64,000 nucleotides of DNA from Arthrobacter oryzae (GCF_030718995.1 NZ_CP132204.1:2728001-2792000); one strand, 5' to 3'; positions 32,486 to 41,971 are shown, numbered from the stretch's first letter. Numbers and translations: made by a program. Notes: a model not told the origin generated them from the sequence alone.

Positions 32486-32588
32486 AACTCCATTATCCCG
32501 CGCAACCGGGCTGGTGCCCGGGCCTATCCGGCGGCCCGGCATCCGTGCGAGCATGGGCCTCACCGAAACTGCAGAGTGAGGGGACCCG

Positions 32589-33089
32589 ATGAAATCCAAC
32601 GAACTGCTGCTGGACGCCTTTGGCCGGATCCACGAGACGGTGGCCGACACCCTGGAAGGGGTGGACGACGACGTCCTGGTCCGCCGGCCCGCGGGCACCG
32701 GAAACTCGATTGCGTGGCTGATCTGGCACCTGGGCCGGGTGGAGGACGCACAGGTGGCCGCAGCCGCAGGCCTGGAACAGGTGTGGACCTCGCAGGGGTT
32801 CGTGGACCGTTTCGACCTGCCGCTTCGCGAGCGTGACACCGGTTACGGCCATTCGAGCGCTCAGGTCGATTCCGTGAAGGCCCCGGCGGCGCTGCTGCTG
32901 GAATACTACGACGCCGTCCACCAGCAGACCGCGGACTTCCTGCGCACCCTCGGTGACGAGGACCTGGACCGCGTCGTCGACACCCGCTGGGACCCGCACG
33001 TCACCCTCGGGGTACGGCTGGTCAGCACCATCGCCGACTGCCTCCAGCACGTGGGCCAGGCCGCCTATGCGAAGGGCCTGAAACACTGA
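32589..33089 (+). CDS. DinB/DUF664 family protein
   Basis: 166 aa four-helix bundle. NSIAWLIWHLGRVEDAQ contains the first metal-ligand His; later His residues (TLGVRLVSTIADCLQHVGQAAYAKGL) complete the usual three-His site. Family members in actinobacteria are metal-dependent, often mycothiol-using transferases. GAGGGGAC lies before the ATG. Confidence 0.88.
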   Translation: MKSNELLLDAFGRIHETVADTLEGVDDDVLVRRPAGTGNSIAWLIWHLGRVEDAQVAAAAGLEQVWTSQGFVDRFDLPLRERDTGYGHSSAQVDSVKAPAALLLEYYDAVHQQTADFLRTLGDEDLDRVVDTRWDPHVTLGVRLVSTIADCLQHVGQAAYAKGLKH

Positions 33090-33131
33090 CTGATGCGTCT
33101 TGCATCCATGACGGCGTGCCATGGGCGCACC

Positions 33132-33160
33132 TTATCTGAATACATCGATGGATGTATCCT
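33132..33160 (+). promoter_or_regulatory. Promoter and operator of the CmtR-like/CDF operon
   Basis: ATACATC (33140-33146) and GATGTAT (33151-33157) form a perfect inverted repeat with a 4-bp spacer. TATCCT (33155-33160) ends 6 nt before the ATG at 33167, a leaderless pattern. The repeat overlaps the -10, so a bound ArsR-type repressor would block RNA polymerase. Confidence 0.65.
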
Positions 33161-33166
33161 GAACGC

Positions 33167-33493
33167 ATGGAAACACTGACGCAGGCTCCCGTGCTGGCAC
33201 GCTTCGGCTACGCCGTCTCGGACCCTACTCGTGCCCGGATCCTTCTGGCACTGTCAGACGATCCCTGCTATCCCTCGGATCTGGCAGATGCCCTCGGGGT
33301 GTCCCGCCAGAGCATGTCCAACCACCTGACGTGTCTTCGCGGCTGTGGCCTGGTGGTTGCCCTTCCCGACGGGCGGCGAACCCGGTATGAACTGGCGGAC
33401 GCCCGGCTCGGTCACGCGATCAAGGACCTGATCGGTGTTGTCCTCGCGGTGGATCCGGCCTGCTGCGCTCCGGACGGGGAGTGCATCGCATGA
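33167..33493 (+). CDS. CmtR-like ArsR/SmtB metal sensor
   Basis: 108 aa winged-helix metal-responsive repressor. LGVSRQSMSNHLTCLRGCGLVVA is close to mycobacterial CmtR, whose Cd/Pb site uses two Cys in this helix and one near the C-terminus; here Cys56 and Cys60 plus Cys99, Cys100 and Cys106 are candidates. The start at 33167 is preferred over 33152 because the latter lies inside the operator and a -10 box is 6 nt upstream. Its stop overlaps the exporter start (ATGA), so both are coupled. Confidence 0.9.
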   Translation: METLTQAPVLARFGYAVSDPTRARILLALSDDPCYPSDLADALGVSRQSMSNHLTCLRGCGLVVALPDGRRTRYELADARLGHAIKDLIGVVLAVDPACCAPDGECIA

Positions 33494-34215
33494 CGGCGCC
33501 GCTGCACGCACCAAGCTCGGAACGCCGTGCGGTGCTGAGCCTCAGGATCAGGCTGCTTGCCGCGGCGACGATCACCTACAACCTCATCGAAGCCGTGGTG
33601 GCGCTCTGGGCCGGAGGGGTCGCCAACTCTTCGGCGCTGCTCGGCTTCGGCCTGGACTCGGTCATTGAGGTGAGCTCCGCTTTGGCATTGTCCTGGCAGT
33701 TTTCGGCCAAGGACCCGGAACGGCGTGAGCACCTGACCCTGCGGATCATCGCCATCTCTTTCTTCGCCCTCGCGGCGTTCGTCACCGTGGACTCGGTCCG
33801 GGCACTCACTGGGGGAGAAGCGGCGCAGCATTCGACGCCGGGCATCGTGATCGCGGCCCTCAGCCTGGCCATCATGCCCGTGCTGTCCTGGGCGCAGCGC
33901 CGGGCCGGGCGGGAACTTGGTTCCCGCACAGCCGTGGCCGATTCCAAGCAGACGCTGCTGTGCACCTACCTTTCCGCCGTCCTGCTGGCTGGGCTGGTCC
34001 TGAACAGCGCCCTGGGCTGGTGGTGGGCCGACGCCGGGGCCGCGCTTGTTATCGCCGGTATCGCGGTCCGCGAGGGCATGGAGGCCTGGCGTGGCGAAAC
34101 CTGCTGCACCATCCCGAACGTCATTGACGGCCAGGCGGCGGAAGGCGACGATTGCTGCGCAGAGGCCGGTGACGCAACGAGGCGTCATTCCGCCTCAGGG
34201 CCGGCCACCGAATAA
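33490..34215 (+). CDS. Cation diffusion facilitator metal exporter
   Basis: 241 aa CDF-like protein with five or six membrane helices. NLIEAVVALWAGGVANSSALLGFGLDSVIEVSSALALSWQF carries the helix-2 Asp, and TAVADSKQTLLCTYLSAVLLAGLVLN with WWADAGAAL the helix-5 region. The usual long cytosolic domain is absent and replaced by a short tail with paired Cys (ETCCTIPN, GDDCCAEAGD). With the upstream sensor it should export Cd, Pb or Zn. Confidence 0.9.
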   Translation: MTAPLHAPSSERRAVLSLRIRLLAAATITYNLIEAVVALWAGGVANSSALLGFGLDSVIEVSSALALSWQFSAKDPERREHLTLRIIAISFFALAAFVTVDSVRALTGGEAAQHSTPGIVIAALSLAIMPVLSWAQRRAGRELGSRTAVADSKQTLLCTYLSAVLLAGLVLNSALGWWWADAGAALVIAGIAVREGMEAWRGETCCTIPNVIDGQAAEGDDCCAEAGDATRRHSASGPATE

Positions 34216-34662
34216 CGCCCGCAGTTTCTCGAACGATTCAGTCCAGCCGCTTCGGTGCAGGGCCAGCCGCTCCTCCGTCAGGAAGGGGCCCTGCGAGAGC
34301 GCCAGGCGGGTGCCGCCGTCGGCCCTGTGGAGCGTGACGTCAACAACGGTTTCCCGGTCGTCCGGCGCCGGTTCCTCCCAGCGGAAGGTGTAGACAAGGC
34401 GCCAGGGCGGGTCGATCTCCAGGTATTCGCCCGAGAGGTGGAAGGGTTCACCGTCCGGCGGTGTCATGCGGAACTTGTAGCGGCCGCCCTCCACGAGGTT
34501 GAGTTCGGCGTCGGGGATGATGAAGCCGTGCGGGCCCCACCATTTCACCAGTTCGGGCGGCTCCGTCAGCATCCTGAAGACTTTGTCCGGCGGAACCGGG
34601 AGCGTGCACTCCAGGTTCAGGACCAGCCCGCCGCTTTCCTCGTTCCCGCTTTCAGCGCTCAT
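34195..34662 (-). CDS. SRPBCC (AHSA1-like) domain protein
   Basis: 155 aa START-like fold: NLECTLPVPPDKVFRMLTEPPELVKWWGPHGF, YLEIDPPWRLVYTFRWEEP and LHRSGWTESFEKLRALF. The start at ATG 34662 gives the usual length; upstream codons look non-coding. Its last 21 bp overlap the end of the convergent exporter gene. Ligand unknown. Confidence 0.88.
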   Translation of the reverse strand: MSAESGNEESGGLVLNLECTLPVPPDKVFRMLTEPPELVKWWGPHGFIIPDAELNLVEGGRYKFRMTPPDGEPFHLSGEYLEIDPPWRLVYTFRWEEPAPDDRETVVDVTLHRADGGTRLALSQGPFLTEERLALHRSGWTESFEKLRALFGGRP

Positions 34663-34738
34663 TGCCCAACTCTGGCATCCGGCCGACGCTGACGGAAGGG
34701 CGCGGGGTCGACATTGCACTTGAAACGACCAGGTACGC

Positions 34739-36040
34739 TCAACGTTCCCCAGGCCGCCCGTCCACCGGTGTCACCCTGATCCGCGCGATGCGGAGGCGGT
34801 CCATCGCCAGGACCGTCAGCATATGGCCGGCTATTTCCACTCGGTCCCCGACGCGCGGCAGGCGTCCCAGGCGGTCGATGACGAACCCGGCCACCGTCTC
34901 GTAGTGGCCCTCGGGCAGGTCGATGCCGGAGGCTGTCTCGAACTCCTGGAGGATCAGGCCGCCATCCACGTCGAGGGAGCCGTTGGCCATGGTGACGCGG
35001 TCCTCGTGGTCTGCCCCGGTGTCGTATTCGTCGTAGATTTCCCCCACCAGTTCCTCCACCAGGTCTTCCAGGGTGACGATCCCGTCCGTACCCCCGTACT
35101 CGTCCACTACCAGAGCTATGTGATGGCCCTCCTTGCGCATCCGGGACAGCGACGGCAGCACCCTGTTCGTCCCGGGAAGCGGGAGAATCTGGCGCACAAT
35201 GTCCTTCACCTGGCCCCGGTCAAATTCAGTATCGCGGGGCATCAGGTCCCGGATGTGCACGAAGCCGAGGACGTCATCCGGGGTCTTCCCGATCACGGGA
35301 AAACGCGAGTAGGGGCCGTCCCGCACCATGCTGCGTGCCTCCGCAATGTTGAGGGTGCCGTCAATGAACGTCACCTCGGTGCGGGGCCGCATGACCTCCT
35401 GCAGGGTGCGGTCCCCGGCACCGAACACGTCGGCCAGGATGCTTCGGCTGCTTTCCTCCAGCATGTCGTTCTCCGCCACCATGTCCCAGAGTTCCTCGGA
35501 GGTGATGCTCTCCTTTTTTACGTGCGGATCGCCGCCGAACAGCCTCACCAGGGCATCGGTCGAAACGGAGAGCAGCCAGATGACGGGCCGCATGATTTCC
35601 GAGAGGACGATCAGCGGCGGGGCGAGTACTTTCGTGAAGCCGACGGCGCTTTGCATGGCAAGCCTCTTGGGCACCAGCTCTCCCAGTACCAGGGAAAGGT
35701 AGGCCACCAGCAACGTCATGCCGATAAAGGCCGCAGATTCAGCCGCGGACCCAAACCCCGCGCCTTCCAAGAGGGGTGTGACATCGGGTGCAATGGTGGA
35801 CGCGCCATATGCGGCTGAAAAGAAACCGGACAGCGTCACGCCAATCTGGACGGTGGAGAGGAAACGGTTGGGATTCCTGGCCAAAGCGGCAGTCCTGGCG
35901 CCGCCTTTCCCGGACTTTTCAATCTGGCGCACCTGGCTCTCGCGCAACGAAACGAGTGCCATCTCGGTGCCGGCAAACACGCCGCCCAGGAGCACGAAAA
36001 AGAGCACCAGCGCGAAATTGACCAGGGTCTCGCTATCCAT
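34739..36040 (-). CDS. Hemolysin/CNNM family protein (DUF21-CBS-CorC_HlyC)
   Basis: 433 aa. DUF21 membrane domain (residues about 5-200; GGVFAGTEMALVSLRESQVRQIE at the start), two CBS motifs (MRPRTEVTFIDG..., RILPLPGTNRVLPSLSRM...), then the CorC_HlyC domain (VDEYGGTDGIVTLEDLVEELVGEIYDEYD). Homologues act in Mg/Co transport. The ATG at 36040 has a -10 box 6 nt upstream and no SD. Confidence 0.93.
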   Translation of the reverse strand: MDSETLVNFALVLFFVLLGGVFAGTEMALVSLRESQVRQIEKSGKGGARTAALARNPNRFLSTVQIGVTLSGFFSAAYGASTIAPDVTPLLEGAGFGSAAESAAFIGMTLLVAYLSLVLGELVPKRLAMQSAVGFTKVLAPPLIVLSEIMRPVIWLLSVSTDALVRLFGGDPHVKKESITSEELWDMVAENDMLEESSRSILADVFGAGDRTLQEVMRPRTEVTFIDGTLNIAEARSMVRDGPYSRFPVIGKTPDDVLGFVHIRDLMPRDTEFDRGQVKDIVRQILPLPGTNRVLPSLSRMRKEGHHIALVVDEYGGTDGIVTLEDLVEELVGEIYDEYDTGADHEDRVTMANGSLDVDGGLILQEFETASGIDLPEGHYETVAGFVIDRLGRLPRVGDRVEIAGHMLTVLAMDRLRIARIRVTPVDGRPGER

Positions 36041-36046
36041 GAACTG

Positions 36047-36052
36047 ACACTA
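36047..36052 (-). promoter_or_regulatory. -10 box for leaderless CNNM/HlyC gene
   Basis: TAGTGT on the minus strand, 6 nt, then ATG at 36040. Confidence 0.45.
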
Positions 36053-36088
36053 CCGAACGTGCGACGGCGGGAGGCCACCGTTGGCGGC

Positions 36089-36739
36089 TCAGCCCACCGG
36101 GGGTGCCGCGTCCGGTGCGTGGTCCAAGAGGGGGACACGCCGGTGCGGGATCGAGGAGGCGAGGGCCAGCACCACGATGAACGAGACCGCCAGCACAGCC
36201 ACCCAGGCGCCGCGCGGTTCGGTGATGGCGAGGCTGGGCCCGGCGATCCCAGGACCAGTCAGGGCGAGCGCCGCCGTGAGCGCAGCAGTGACGAGGCCGC
36301 ACAGAAGCCGTGCCCAGAGCGGCCCCCTGCCGGAGAGGGCGTAGCCGCCGCCGATCCCCATTAGGGCGACGGCGATTGCACCTCCGCCGAGGCCTTGGGT
36401 CAGGAGGGTGGTCACCGCGCCGGGCAGGAACATCGGGGCGATGGCGAAGGCGAGCGGCGCCAGGGCGAGCCACCGCCACCCCCGCCGGCCGCCGGAGTGC
36501 CGGAGTGCTTCCGCCCAGCCGAGGAGTCCTCCGGCAATGGCTCCGGGCAAGAGGAGCGCGCCGAAGGTTCCCCACCAGCTGAAGGTGGAGGCAGGACCCG
36601 CGAGTTCCACCATGTAGGCACGGAACCCTGCTGCCCAGGCGACGCCGCAGACCACACCGACGGCCACGATCGCAGCATTCCGACGGGAAGCGGGGGCCCG
36701 GGTCCCGTGCGGGGCAGGTGAAGCAACTTTCTCAGGCAT
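36089..36739 (-). CDS. Polytopic membrane protein, unknown
   Basis: 216 aa with about six hydrophobic segments and a short charged end (SIPHRRVPLLDHAPDAAPPVG). No family recognised. ATG 36739 follows GGAGACG at 7 nt. It could share a transcript with the CNNM/HlyC gene 48 bp downstream, although that gene has its own promoter. The leader (gtggagacgacc) resembles the region before the membrane protein at 38606-39667. Confidence 0.75.
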   Translation of the reverse strand: MPEKVASPAPHGTRAPASRRNAAIVAVGVVCGVAWAAGFRAYMVELAGPASTFSWWGTFGALLLPGAIAGGLLGWAEALRHSGGRRGWRWLALAPLAFAIAPMFLPGAVTTLLTQGLGGGAIAVALMGIGGGYALSGRGPLWARLLCGLVTAALTAALALTGPGIAGPSLAITEPRGAWVAVLAVSFIVVLALASSIPHRRVPLLDHAPDAAPPVG

Positions 36740-36848
36740 GGTCGTCTCCACGGAGGTGGTGATGCGCTAAATATGGCCCCGGAGCCACCGCCCGTCAAGG
36801 GCACCGGCAGGAAGAAATCGGAGGCCGCCGGCCGCGGGCAACCGCCCG

Positions 36849-38564
36849 TCACGTCGCGAGCGTCAGCAGTTTCCCGTCCGCCACGGCCCGGCGGGACAGC
36901 GTTTTGTAGCCTTCGTTCTCGAACAACACCGTGATCACGTCCTCCTCGTGCCGCATCACCAGGCCCGGCCCCCATTCCTTGTGGACAACGGCGGCCTGGA
37001 GCGGAAAAGGGTCACCGCCCGCGGCGGCCGCGGCGGCGTCGTCGTAATCCTCTTCGTAGGCGGAACCGTCGGTGCAGGTATCGCAGTTGCCGCAGGGCTC
37101 GGGGAGGTCCTCGCCGAAGTAGCCCAGCAGGAACTGGCGTCGGCAGGCGTCCGTTTCGGCGTAGCCGCGCATCATCTCGATGCGGGAGCGGTCCACCCGC
37201 TGGCGTGCTGCGGCATGTTCGACGGCGCGTTCCACCACCGCGGGCAGCTTGGCGTCCGCTTCCAGCCGGATGCCGCGCTTGCCGGCCTTGACGGCGCGGG
37301 TTTCCTGCAGCTGGTTCAGCAGTCCGGTGAGCCTGCGCGGGGAGAAGCCGGTCTGCTCGGCGAGGGCCTTCTGCTTCACCGGCCCGCCGGCGTCGCGCAG
37401 TGCCTGGAGGACGGCCAGGAGCGATTCCTCGTCCGGGGTGTGGGTGCCGAAGAACGTGCGCAGGCCCAGGTCTTCGGAGCGGTAGTGCAGGACGGCGGAG
37501 GCGGGCTGGCCGTCGCGACCGGAGCGGCCGATCTCCTGGTAGTAGCTGTCCAGCGAATCGGGGATGTCCGCGTGGATGACGAAGCGGACGTTGGGTTTGT
37601 CGATGCCCATGCCGAAGGCGGTGGTCGCCACCACCACGTCGAGTTCATCGTCGAGGAACTGCTGGTGGACGCGGTCCCGCTCGCGCTGCTTCCGGCCCGC
37701 GTGGTACGCCGCGGCGCGCAGGCCCAGGGCGCTGAGCTTGGCGGCGTAGGCCTCGGTGTCCTTGCGGGTGGCGGCGTACAGCAGGCCGGGGCCCTTGAGC
37801 TCGGCCACCTGTTTGACCACGGCTCGGCGCTTGTCCTTGTCCGTATGGTGGCGGATGATCTCCAGCCGGATGTTGGGCCGGTCGAAGCCGTGCACCAGTA
37901 CCAGCGGGTCCACCATGTGCAGGCGCTGCTGGATTTCCTCGCGCACCGGGGGAGAAGCGGTGGCGGTGAGGCCGACGACGGGCGGATTGCCCAGCTGCTC
38001 GCGGACCTCGCCGAGGCGCAGGTAGTCGGGGCGGAAGTCGTGGCCCCAGGAGGACACGCAGTGTGCCTCGTCCACCACGAACAGCTGGACGTCCAGTGCG
38101 GCAAGCCGTTCCACGGTGTCGGCCTTCGCGAGCTGTTCGGGGGCGAGGAAGACGAAAACGGCCTCGCCGCGCTCGGCGGCTTCCCAGGCATGGTGGTTTT
38201 CGGTATCGCTGTGGCCGGAGTTGATGGCGACGGCGGCAGTCCCGCCGAGCGTTTGCAGAAGGCCGTCCAGCTGGTCCTCCTGCAGGGCGATCAACGGGGA
38301 AACCACGACGGCGGGACCGCGCCGTGCGCCGTTCCGGTGCAGCTGCAGCGCGGCCACCTGGTAGATCGCTGACTTGCCGTAGCCGGTGGGCATCACGGCG
38401 AGGACGTCCCGGCCGGCGACGAGGGCGCGCATTCCGGCCAGCTGCCCGGCGCGGAGGCGGGGGAGTCCGAAGGTGTCCGCCGCGAGTTGGCGGAGGCCGG
38501 CGTCGGGATCCGGGCTGACCTCAGTGGTGTCGGTGGGGACTGCGGGGGCAGGGGCCTCGGCCAT
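36849..38564 (-). CDS. recQ: ATP-dependent DNA helicase RecQ
   Basis: 571 aa superfamily 2 helicase. Walker A TGYGKS at 60-65, DEAH at 165-168, motif VI region QEIGRSGRDGQ, and the RecQ zinc domain with four Cys (DACRRQFLLGYFGEDLPEPCGNCDTC). The C-terminus is a short beta domain (WGPGLVMRHEEDVITVLFENEGYKTLSRRAV) and no HRDC domain is present, so it is a compact RecQ. Role: 3'-5' unwinding in recombination and repair. Confidence 0.95.
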   Translation of the reverse strand: MAEAPAPAVPTDTTEVSPDPDAGLRQLAADTFGLPRLRAGQLAGMRALVAGRDVLAVMPTGYGKSAIYQVAALQLHRNGARRGPAVVVSPLIALQEDQLDGLLQTLGGTAAVAINSGHSDTENHHAWEAAERGEAVFVFLAPEQLAKADTVERLAALDVQLFVVDEAHCVSSWGHDFRPDYLRLGEVREQLGNPPVVGLTATASPPVREEIQQRLHMVDPLVLVHGFDRPNIRLEIIRHHTDKDKRRAVVKQVAELKGPGLLYAATRKDTEAYAAKLSALGLRAAAYHAGRKQRERDRVHQQFLDDELDVVVATTAFGMGIDKPNVRFVIHADIPDSLDSYYQEIGRSGRDGQPASAVLHYRSEDLGLRTFFGTHTPDEESLLAVLQALRDAGGPVKQKALAEQTGFSPRRLTGLLNQLQETRAVKAGKRGIRLEADAKLPAVVERAVEHAAARQRVDRSRIEMMRGYAETDACRRQFLLGYFGEDLPEPCGNCDTCTDGSAYEEDYDDAAAAAAGGDPFPLQAAVVHKEWGPGLVMRHEEDVITVLFENEGYKTLSRRAVADGKLLTLAT

Positions 38565-38605
38565 GATGGCAGCTCCGTGGGGTGCGATCCGATGGCCGGG
38601 TGTCT

Positions 38606-39667
38606 TCAGCCGAGGGGTTCAGCATAACGTGTGCCGCCGGCGGTGCCCCAGGAACTGAGCAGGGCCAGGCCTGCCGCGGCCGCCGCGCTGAGTACCACCG
38701 CCCCCAGCCAGAGCGACACCGGCCAGCGGATTCCGTCCGCCACCGCGAAGGCCACCAGCTGGCCCGTCCACACGAGCGCCGCGATTCCGGCTGTCACCGC
38801 GGGCAGGCGCCGGTCCAGCCAAACACTTGGCAGGCGGGCAAGCAGCACGTCCGCAAGGATGGCGGCCGCTGTCGCTCCTGCAGCTCCGGCGACTGCGGTG
38901 GGGCGGAAGCCGATCATCGCCACGGGCAGCCAGGCGGCAGCGGCCACCAGCATGGTGACAATCCAGCGGGCGGGTCGCCGGGCGGCGGAGAGCGTAAAGA
39001 GGAAGGGCGCGATGATCAGCGCAGTGGTGAGCAGATAGCTGGTCAGGGCGATGACCACCGGCATCTCAGCCTCCAGGCGGCCAGGGGTTCCCACCGGCAC
39101 CGGGGTGAAGAGGGCCGTCGGGCCGGGCCGGAGGAAGGCGGAGCAGTAGATGAGGAAGAACGCCCCCAGTCCCGTCATCAGGACGACGGCGAACAGCGCC
39201 GCCGGGGTCCACTCGAAGTTCCGGGCGCGGCCGGCTGCCCGGGCGCTTCGGACCGCCGTGCCCAGGATGAGGAAAAGGCTGAAGCCGAGCAACAGGTGGG
39301 TGGGGCTGACCAGGGCATCCAGCGTGACTTCGATGCCCAGGAGTTCGTGCCACAGCATATCCAGGCCGCCGGCGACGGCGAAGAGGACAACGCCCGCGAC
39401 GGTCCCGCTATAGCCCGGCGGCAGGGCCCGCGTGAGCGGCTGCCCGGGTTTGCGGTTTCGCCAGGCCACGGCGGCCGTCCATAACGCCGTCGCTACCATT
39501 CCGGAGTAGAGGGCCGCGTGCCACGGCGTGAAGAACGTCTCCAGGCTGGGGAGGTTCAGGTGCGCCCAGCCGTCCAGGAAGACGGCCAGCACCAGCCAAA
39601 CACCCAGGAGTTCGGTGACCAGGTCGCGGCGTGCGTTGATCACCGGGTTTTCTGCGGTATCGAGCAT
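38606..39667 (-). CDS. Polytopic membrane protein, unknown
   Basis: 353 aa with about nine hydrophobic helices. A His-rich surface is notable: FLDGWAHLNLPSLETFFTPWHAALYSG and GLDMLWHELLGIEVTLDALVSPTHLLLGFS carry several His in or near helices, as in haem or metal membrane enzymes. I do not recognise a named family. Start ATG 39667 with GGAAGTGGG upstream. It is followed 41 bp later by recQ on the same strand. Confidence 0.75.
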   Translation of the reverse strand: MLDTAENPVINARRDLVTELLGVWLVLAVFLDGWAHLNLPSLETFFTPWHAALYSGMVATALWTAAVAWRNRKPGQPLTRALPPGYSGTVAGVVLFAVAGGLDMLWHELLGIEVTLDALVSPTHLLLGFSLFLILGTAVRSARAAGRARNFEWTPAALFAVVLMTGLGAFFLIYCSAFLRPGPTALFTPVPVGTPGRLEAEMPVVIALTSYLLTTALIIAPFLFTLSAARRPARWIVTMLVAAAAWLPVAMIGFRPTAVAGAAGATAAAILADVLLARLPSVWLDRRLPAVTAGIAALVWTGQLVAFAVADGIRWPVSLWLGAVVLSAAAAAGLALLSSWGTAGGTRYAEPLG

Positions 39668-39946
39668 CGTTGCCCACTTCCACGGAGGTGTTCGGTGAAG
39701 GGATGGTACTGCTCTCACCGAGCGCCTACAAGGGAAGGGCCGATTGCTGAGGGCGCCCACCCCGTCGCGGGCCCGGCCCACAGGATGGTTCGCGCGGGAG
39801 CAAATTAGCGGGGGTAAATTAACGGCCCGAGGCCTATACACGACGACCCTTAAAGAAAGCTGGGAATTCCCTAGACATTGGATAAACGCAGGTTTAGGCT
39901 GAGCGCCATTGGGGGGCCCAATAAAATACTCAGCTGGAGGCGAAGC

Positions 39947-41887
39947 ATGCCACAACGCAGCAGATTGGTCTTATTTTCAGCATTAAGTACTTTGGCGCTA
40001 TCAGCATTAGGGCTGACCGGCGCGACAGCGCACCCGGACGGTCAGCACGGTATGGACGAGGGGCATCTCCTCGGGACCGGGGCGTTCGGAAAGATTGAAC
40101 TCGTGGATGTCGTCGGCCTGACAGACACTCCCGATTTGATCGCAGACGTCAGTGTCTCGCCGGACGGCAATACAGCCTTTCTCGCCAACTGGGGCGAGCC
40201 CGACTGTGCGGGGCCGGAAACCGGCGGCCAAACCAGCCCGGATGCCGGCGTCTACATCGTTGACATCACCAGCGTGGACCAGGCCGCGCCCGCAGAGGGA
40301 TCGGAACCGAAACAGGTCGGGTTCATCCCGTCGCATCAGGACACCCGCCCGGGTGAAGGCCTGCAGGTGGTGGAAATTACCACGGCAAACTTCAGCGGTG
40401 AAGTCCTGGTGGTGAACAACGAAGCGTGCGGCAAGAACGGAAAAGGCGGGGTTTCCCTCTTTGACGTTACGGACCCGCTGAACCCAAAGAAACTGTCCGA
40501 GAATTTCGGCGACCGCGAACCGCGCAACAGTGATTCCAACGAGATCCACAGCGCCTTTGCGTGGGACGCAGGAGACAACGCCTACATAGTGCTCACCGAT
40601 AATGAAGAGTTCACAGACGTGGACATTCTCGACATCACCAATCCCCACCGGCCGCGTCTTATCGCGGAATACGATCTCAACGACTTCGACGTGCAGCAAC
40701 CCGAACTGGGGCTTACCGATTCCTTCCTGCACGACATGGTGGTTAAGGAAATTAACGGTCAATTCATCATGCTGCTCTCCTACTGGGACGGTGGCTACGT
40801 TCTCCTGAATGTCGATGATCCCGCCAACGCCGACGTCCTTGGCGACTCGGAGTTCGCCGCCGTTGACCCCGAGTTACTTGAATCGCTGGGAGTGTCCCTT
40901 ACCCCGGAGGGCAACGCGCATCAGGCGGAGTTCACGGCCGACAACCGGTTCATCATCGGTACGGACGAGGACTTCGCGCCTTACCGCACCGATGATTTCA
41001 CCATCACCAGCGGCGCCCATCAGGGCACCTATCCCTCGGTGATCGTTTCCGGCGGTCAGGCCCCGGCCATTCTGGACGACCTCACCCTGAACGGCCCCGT
41101 GGTCTATGGCGGCTACGGCTGCCCGGAATCTGCAGCGATTCCCACTCCAGCGAGCATCCCGGGATACGTCGAATCCTTGGAACCCGGGGAGGAAACCACC
41201 CTTGTGCTCCAGAGAGGTCCCGTCGGTGACCCCGGTGCCACGGAAGAAGCTTGTTTCCCCGGCGAGAAGGCACACCAGGCAGCGCAGGCTGGCTGGGACG
41301 CAGTGGTTTTTGTCAACCATCACAGCGGCGAAGCTGTCCCAGGCGAGCCCTTCTGCGGCTCGGGCGCCTTCGTCGACGAAATCGTTGCCGTCTGCACCAC
41401 TCATGCGGCCTTCCACCGGCTCTTCGACCTGGCACCGTTGGATGCGCCGTGGACCTACCCCGAAAACCTGGCCATCGGGACCGTCGGCGCTGACATTGAA
41501 GTGGGCTCGGTCTTTGATGGCTGGGGCTACGTCCACCTGCTGGATGCCAACACCCTTGAGGAGCTGGACACCTACGCCATCCCGGAAGCCCACGACCCGG
41601 CGTTTGCCCTCGGTTTCGGTGACCTGAGCGTCCATGAAGTAGCCGTGGACCCGCAGGATCCATCCCTGGCATACCTGTCGTACTACTCCGGCGGCCTCCG
41701 TGCGGTCCAGATACAGTGCAGCAACCCTGCCGACACCGCCACCTGTGAGCTCGTGGAAGTCGGCGGGTACCTCGACTCTGGAGGAAACGACTTCTGGGGA
41801 GTGGAGACGTTCATCGGTGAGGACGGTATGACCTACATCCTCGCCAGCGACCGGGATAGCGGTCTTTGGATCTTCAAGGATCCGTAA
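39947..41887 (+). CDS. Secreted LVIVD-repeat-like protein with PA-like domain
   Basis: 646 aa. Signal peptide (FSALSTLALSALGLTGATAHP), then beta-propeller-type repeats (VDVVGLTDTPDLIADVSVSPDGNTAFLANW, VYIVDITSVDQ, SLFDVTDPLNPKKLSENFGD, VDILDITNPHRPRLIAEY), resembling LVIVD repeats. A protease-associated-like segment interrupts at about 395-500 (KAHQAAQAGWDAVVFVNHH, GSGAFVDEIVAVCTT). Propeller repeats resume to the end. Likely extracellular, binding rather than catalytic. ATG 39947 has GGAGG 6 nt upstream. About 280 bp of upstream DNA holds AT-rich promoter sequence but no gene. Confidence 0.88.
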   Translation: MPQRSRLVLFSALSTLALSALGLTGATAHPDGQHGMDEGHLLGTGAFGKIELVDVVGLTDTPDLIADVSVSPDGNTAFLANWGEPDCAGPETGGQTSPDAGVYIVDITSVDQAAPAEGSEPKQVGFIPSHQDTRPGEGLQVVEITTANFSGEVLVVNNEACGKNGKGGVSLFDVTDPLNPKKLSENFGDREPRNSDSNEIHSAFAWDAGDNAYIVLTDNEEFTDVDILDITNPHRPRLIAEYDLNDFDVQQPELGLTDSFLHDMVVKEINGQFIMLLSYWDGGYVLLNVDDPANADVLGDSEFAAVDPELLESLGVSLTPEGNAHQAEFTADNRFIIGTDEDFAPYRTDDFTITSGAHQGTYPSVIVSGGQAPAILDDLTLNGPVVYGGYGCPESAAIPTPASIPGYVESLEPGEETTLVLQRGPVGDPGATEEACFPGEKAHQAAQAGWDAVVFVNHHSGEAVPGEPFCGSGAFVDEIVAVCTTHAAFHRLFDLAPLDAPWTYPENLAIGTVGADIEVGSVFDGWGYVHLLDANTLEELDTYAIPEAHDPAFALGFGDLSVHEVAVDPQDPSLAYLSYYSGGLRAVQIQCSNPADTATCELVEVGGYLDSGGNDFWGVETFIGEDGMTYILASDRDSGLWIFKDP

Positions 41888-41917
41888 ACGAGGAACAACC
41901 CTAGTGATCCTGAAAGC

Positions 41918-41957
41918 GGAGCGGGCGGCCGAACGTGTACGTTCGGCCGCCCGCTCC
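41918..41957. terminator. Bidirectional hairpin terminator
   Basis: 19-bp perfect arms 41918-41936 and 41939-41957 around 2 nt, lying between convergent genes (stops at 41887 and 41972). No long T-run, but stem stability is very high. Confidence 0.75.
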
Positions 41958-41971
41958 GGGACACAAGGCGA

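Noticed and set aside
36948..38372. 474-codon plus-strand frame across recQ
   Set aside because: Antisense shadow of recQ without recognisable domains.
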